The position numbers and the translations under genes were made by a program. Below are positions 6,637 through 8,984 of a stretch of DNA of 8,984 nt, piece by piece. This DNA is from an uncultured Eubacteriales bacterium (GTDB lineage: Bacteria > Bacillota > Clostridia > Christensenellales > Christensenellaceae), in assembly GCA_905193725.1 (NCBI GenBank), contig CAJJPW010000077.1, positions 1-8,984 of the forward strand. Reading direction: 5' to 3'. Each line of letters starts with the position of its first letter. Position 1 is the stretch's first letter. Under the pieces are notes generated by a model that made no database searches, was not told the DNA's origin, and was given only the letters and a program-made list of their open reading frames with translations.

Positions 6637-7705
6637 CGCAAGCACGCTCCAGAAGCTAGTGGATACTGCCGTGGGCGAGCAGTACAGCGCGCTCATCTTG
6701 AGCGGTATCTTAGAGGACGCCACAGGCTACGGCAGAATCCTCCGGGATGAAACTGGCCAGGTGGTGGCCATTGTGGAGCACAAGGATGCGACAGCTCAGC
6801 AGCGAGAGATACGGGAGGTCAACTCCTCCATTTACTGCTTTCAGGTAGAGGATTTATGTGGGGCACTGGATCAGATCCGGCCCAACAACGCCCAGGGAGA
6901 ATACTACCTGACAGATGTGATTCAAATACTCTATGGGCAGGGAAAGAAGACGGGAGCGCTGCCTGTGGAGGATCAAGAGGAGTGTATGGGCGTCAACGAC
7001 AGAGCCCAGCTATATGAGGCCAGCCAAAAGCTCCGCCAGAGAATCAATAATCAGGTCATGAAAAGCGGCGTCACGCTCATAGACGCCAGCAGCACGTATA
7101 TCGACCCCACTGTGCGCATTGGAAGAGATACCATTATCTACCCCGGTGTAGTGTTAGAGGGAAATACCCAGATTGGAGAGGACTGCATTTTATTCCAAGG
7201 CAGCCATATTGTAGATAGCAGTGTGGGAGACGGTACAGTGGTGGAAAACTCCGTGGTGGTGCAAAGCCAAATTGGTCAGCGCACCCAAATAGGGCCCTAC
7301 GCCTTTTTGCGCCCAGGCAGCCAAATTGGCAGCGAGTGCCGAATAGGCGACTTTGTGGAGGTGAAGAACAGCGAGATTGCCGATGGATCTAAGGTTTCCC
7401 ATCTATCCTATGTGGGCGACAGCCAAGTGGGCAGAGATGTGAATGTGGGATGTGGCGTGGTGTTTGTGAACTACGACGGCATCCACAAGACCAGAACCAC
7501 CATCGGAGACGGGGCATTTATCGGCTGCAACACCAACCTGATCTCCCCAGTGAAGGTGGGAGATGGGGCATACATCGCCGCCGGCGCCACCATTACTCAG
7601 GATGTTCCAGAAAACAGCTTGGTGATTGCCAGAGCTAGAGAAGTGGTCAAGGAAAAAGGAGCTCTGGGAAGATTTCATCATGGGGAACACGGAAAGAAAA
7701 AATGA
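6623..7705 (+). CDS. glmU: GlmU, main fragment: rest of the uridyltransferase domain and the acetyltransferase domain
   Basis: This 360-residue frame continues GlmU. It begins MPLISASTLQKL, then has ATGYGRILRD, IVEHKDATAQQ, NNAQGEYYLTDVI and GVNDRAQL of the uridyltransferase domain. From about residue 155 a left-handed beta-helix of hexapeptide repeats follows, the domain that acetylates glucosamine-1-phosphate using acetyl-CoA. Catalytic His260 in HLSYVGD matches His363 of E. coli. FLRPGS, EVKNS and VNYDG are also present. The conserved Ser-Gly-Asp just before MPLIS is encoded in the same frame at 6614-6622, upstream of this ATG. The metal-binding Asp (E. coli Asp105) is therefore absent from both fragments as written, although its codon is there. 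AGGAG (6616-6620) is only two bases from the ATG, too close for good initiation. The acetyltransferase half looks intact. Confidence 0.85.
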   Translation: MPLISASTLQKLVDTAVGEQYSALILSGILEDATGYGRILRDETGQVVAIVEHKDATAQQREIREVNSSIYCFQVEDLCGALDQIRPNNAQGEYYLTDVIQILYGQGKKTGALPVEDQEECMGVNDRAQLYEASQKLRQRINNQVMKSGVTLIDASSTYIDPTVRIGRDTIIYPGVVLEGNTQIGEDCILFQGSHIVDSSVGDGTVVENSVVVQSQIGQRTQIGPYAFLRPGSQIGSECRIGDFVEVKNSEIADGSKVSHLSYVGDSQVGRDVNVGCGVVFVNYDGIHKTRTTIGDGAFIGCNTNLISPVKVGDGAYIAAGATITQDVPENSLVIARAREVVKEKGALGRFHHGEHGKKK

Positions 7706-7790
7706 GGCAGGATTGTTATACACATAAAAAGATACATCATGCAAAGACAGCAGGAGAGACGCCGATGAAGGGGCGCTAGTAGGAGGCAGT

Positions 7791-8351
7791 ATGTATTTAA
7801 TCGCAGGTCTGGGAAACATCGGCCTCAAGTATAAAAAAACGAGACATAATGTGGGCTTTCAGGTAGTGGAGCAGCTGTGCCAGCGCAACCACATTCGGAT
7901 GGGCAAAAAGCAGTTTCGGGCCAAAACAGGTATGGGGTATATTGGAGATAGCCAAGTGCTGGTAATCAAGCCCGAGACGTATATGAACTTGAGCGGCTAT
8001 AGTGTGGTGGAGGCTAGAGACTACTACCGGATCGATGGGCAGCAGCTCATTGTCATTTACGACGACATCGATTTAGATGTGGGGAAGATCCGCATCAAGG
8101 GCAAGGGCAGTGCAGGCACCCACAACGGCATGCGTTCGGTCATCCAAGAGCTGGGGACCCAGGAGTTTATTCGCGTTCGCGTGGGCATTGGCAGGGCGCC
8201 AGGGTATATGAAGCTGGCAGACTATGTGCTGGGTAAGTTCTCCAAAGAAGAAGCGGAGATCATGGAGCAGGCGTATGTAAATGCAGCGAGAGCTGTAGAG
8301 GAGATCATACAAAACGGACTCATGAGCGCTCAGAGCAAATACAATGGATAG
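7791..8351 (+). CDS. pth: Peptidyl-tRNA hydrolase
   Basis: This cytoplasmic enzyme cleaves peptidyl-tRNA released from stalled ribosomes, freeing tRNA for reuse. The 186-residue length is typical. Visible motifs are GLGNIGLKYKKTRHNVGF, with catalytic His19 and substrate-contacting Asn9, then KPETYMNLSG with Asn66, YDDIDL with Asp91, GSAGTHNG with Asn112, and RVRVGIGRAPG. These correspond to Asn10, His20, Asn68, Asp93 and Asn114 of the E. coli enzyme. Two positions differ from the usual pattern: Ile10 replaces the common proline of GNPG, and Thr110 replaces glycine in the usual GGHNG. Neither is catalytic. AGGAGG lies five bases before the ATG. It sits 85 bases after glmU with no promoter or terminator visible between them, so co-transcription is likely. 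The prs gene often found between glmU and pth in Firmicutes is absent. Confidence 0.95.
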   Translation: MYLIAGLGNIGLKYKKTRHNVGFQVVEQLCQRNHIRMGKKQFRAKTGMGYIGDSQVLVIKPETYMNLSGYSVVEARDYYRIDGQQLIVIYDDIDLDVGKIRIKGKGSAGTHNGMRSVIQELGTQEFIRVRVGIGRAPGYMKLADYVLGKFSKEEAEIMEQAYVNAARAVEEIIQNGLMSAQSKYNG

Positions 8352-8436
8352 TGTTTAAAGATAGTATCGTTGTTGCGTAAATATAAAGTGAGGGAATTGC
8401 CACAGGGCACATGCCGGAGCGGCTTTCCCTTTTGGA

Positions 8437-8470
8437 AAACACCGGGCTTTTTTCAAAGGCGCGGGTGTTT
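8437..8470 (+). promoter_or_regulatory. Bipartite hairpin in the pth-mfd gap
   Basis: AAACACC (8437-8443) pairs with GGTGTTT (8464-8470). Inside it GCTTTT (8446-8451) pairs with AAAGGC (8455-8460), with one G-U. Together they give a stem with a GG/GCG internal loop. No U-run follows, so it is not an ordinary terminator. It lies 42 bases before the proposed mfd start and may protect or punctuate the mRNA. It could also be chance. Confidence 0.3.
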
Positions 8471-8511
8471 GTCGTGCATCAGAATAGGGTACAGATCGGA
8501 GATGAGAATTC

Positions 8512-8984
8512 GTGCATTCGGCAATCAAGCAGGCGCTGCTGGAAGCAGGCGATGTGCAGAAGACGGTAAGAGCGCTAGAGCATCAAAAAATGCCCATGGG
8601 GATCATGGGAATCTGTGAACAAGCTAGAGAGTATTTGTTAGAGCTGCTGTGCGAACAGCTGGGGCGGCCTGTGCTATACGTGATGGAGAACAACTACAGT
8701 GCCAAAAACGCCTATTTAAAGAGCAGTATAGAAAACAAAGTATACCTGCCAGAGCCGGACGCTCCCTTGGGATTTGTAGATGCAGTGGAGCAGACAGTGG
8801 CCCAAGAGCGCATTGGAGCGTTAGCTAGCCTCAAAAGAAAAAAGAGCGTAGTTTACACCACTATCGGCGCGTTGCTCTATAAAATGACGCCGCCGGAGGA
8901 GTTTTACGCCTCGTTTTTGAGCATACAAGTGGGAAAGGAATATCAAAGAGACCAGCTAATTCAAAAATTGGTGGATAGCGGCTA
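8512..8984 (+). CDS. mfd: Transcription-repair coupling factor Mfd, N-terminal part (cut by window edge)
   Basis: Mfd displaces RNA polymerase stalled at DNA damage and recruits UvrA. The frame runs to the window end, about 157 codons of a protein normally near 1,150 residues. The visible part is the UvrB-like N-terminal module. MGICEQAREYLLELL aligns with the LSGSARSVFTASL region of B. subtilis Mfd. LGRPVLYVMENNYSAKNAYL, VYLPEPD, AQERIGALASL, VVYTTIGALLY and QLIQKLVDSGY follow in the family's order. I propose the GTG at 8512 as start. Stops in this frame at 8485-8487 and 8503-8505 exclude anything earlier, GGAG ends ten bases upstream, and the resulting N-terminus has nearly the length of the B. 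subtilis one. ATG codons at 8590 and 8596 would remove conserved sequence. It follows pth, as in many Firmicutes. Confidence 0.85.
   Translation, partial: MHSAIKQALLEAGDVQKTVRALEHQKMPMGIMGICEQAREYLLELLCEQLGRPVLYVMENNYSAKNAYLKSSIENKVYLPEPDAPLGFVDAVEQTVAQERIGALASLKRKKSVVYTTIGALLYKMTPPEEFYASFLSIQVGKEYQRDQLIQKLVDSG

Noticed and set aside
8370..8618. 82-residue open frame after pth
   Set aside because: It overlaps the mfd start in another frame, has no ribosome binding site and reads as low-complexity, Arg/Gly-rich shadow sequence.

Overview
The window looks like a chromosomal segment of an anaerobic, medium-GC Firmicute, most likely a Clostridia member. The evidence is a pyruvate:ferredoxin oxidoreductase gene, strong AGGAGG-type ribosome binding sites, sigma-A-like promoters, a LiaF-type membrane protein, and a glmU-pth-mfd gene order that resembles the Firmicute glmU-prs-pth-mfd cluster without prs. 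I cannot fix the family or genus from sequence alone.

Layout. (1) Positions 1-1011, minus strand: the 5' 337 codons of pyruvate:ferredoxin oxidoreductase, cut by the window edge, with a near-consensus promoter at 1109-1137. (2) 1012-1477: a divergent intergenic region with several inverted repeats and a plus-strand promoter. (3) 1478-3256, plus: a standalone hisC (histidinol-phosphate aminotransferase) followed by a four-helix LiaF-like membrane protein. (4) 3284-5951, plus: a complete polar amino acid ABC importer, in the order lipoprotein binding protein, permease, ATPase. It has a promoter with a palindrome in its spacer, a foldable leader, and a strong intrinsic terminator after the binding-protein gene. 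(5) 5952-6288: an intergenic region with a weak terminator and an extended -10 promoter. (6) 6289-8984, plus: glmU, pth (peptidyl-tRNA hydrolase) and the start of mfd (transcription-repair coupling factor). glmU is broken into two frames.

How the genes relate. The importer genes form one transport system. The terminator after the first gene should give much more binding protein than permease and ATPase. glmU, pth and mfd are unrelated housekeeping genes (cell wall precursor, tRNA recycling, DNA repair) that are commonly neighbours in Firmicutes.

Nothing here looks like a defence island, a mobile element, a CRISPR array or a new multi-gene system. The points most worth checking are the frame break in glmU, which should be essential; the sharp GC and codon shift inside the oxidoreductase gene (about 63% GC at 1-240 against about 43% at 301-480 by hand count); and the layered control signals of the importer operon.
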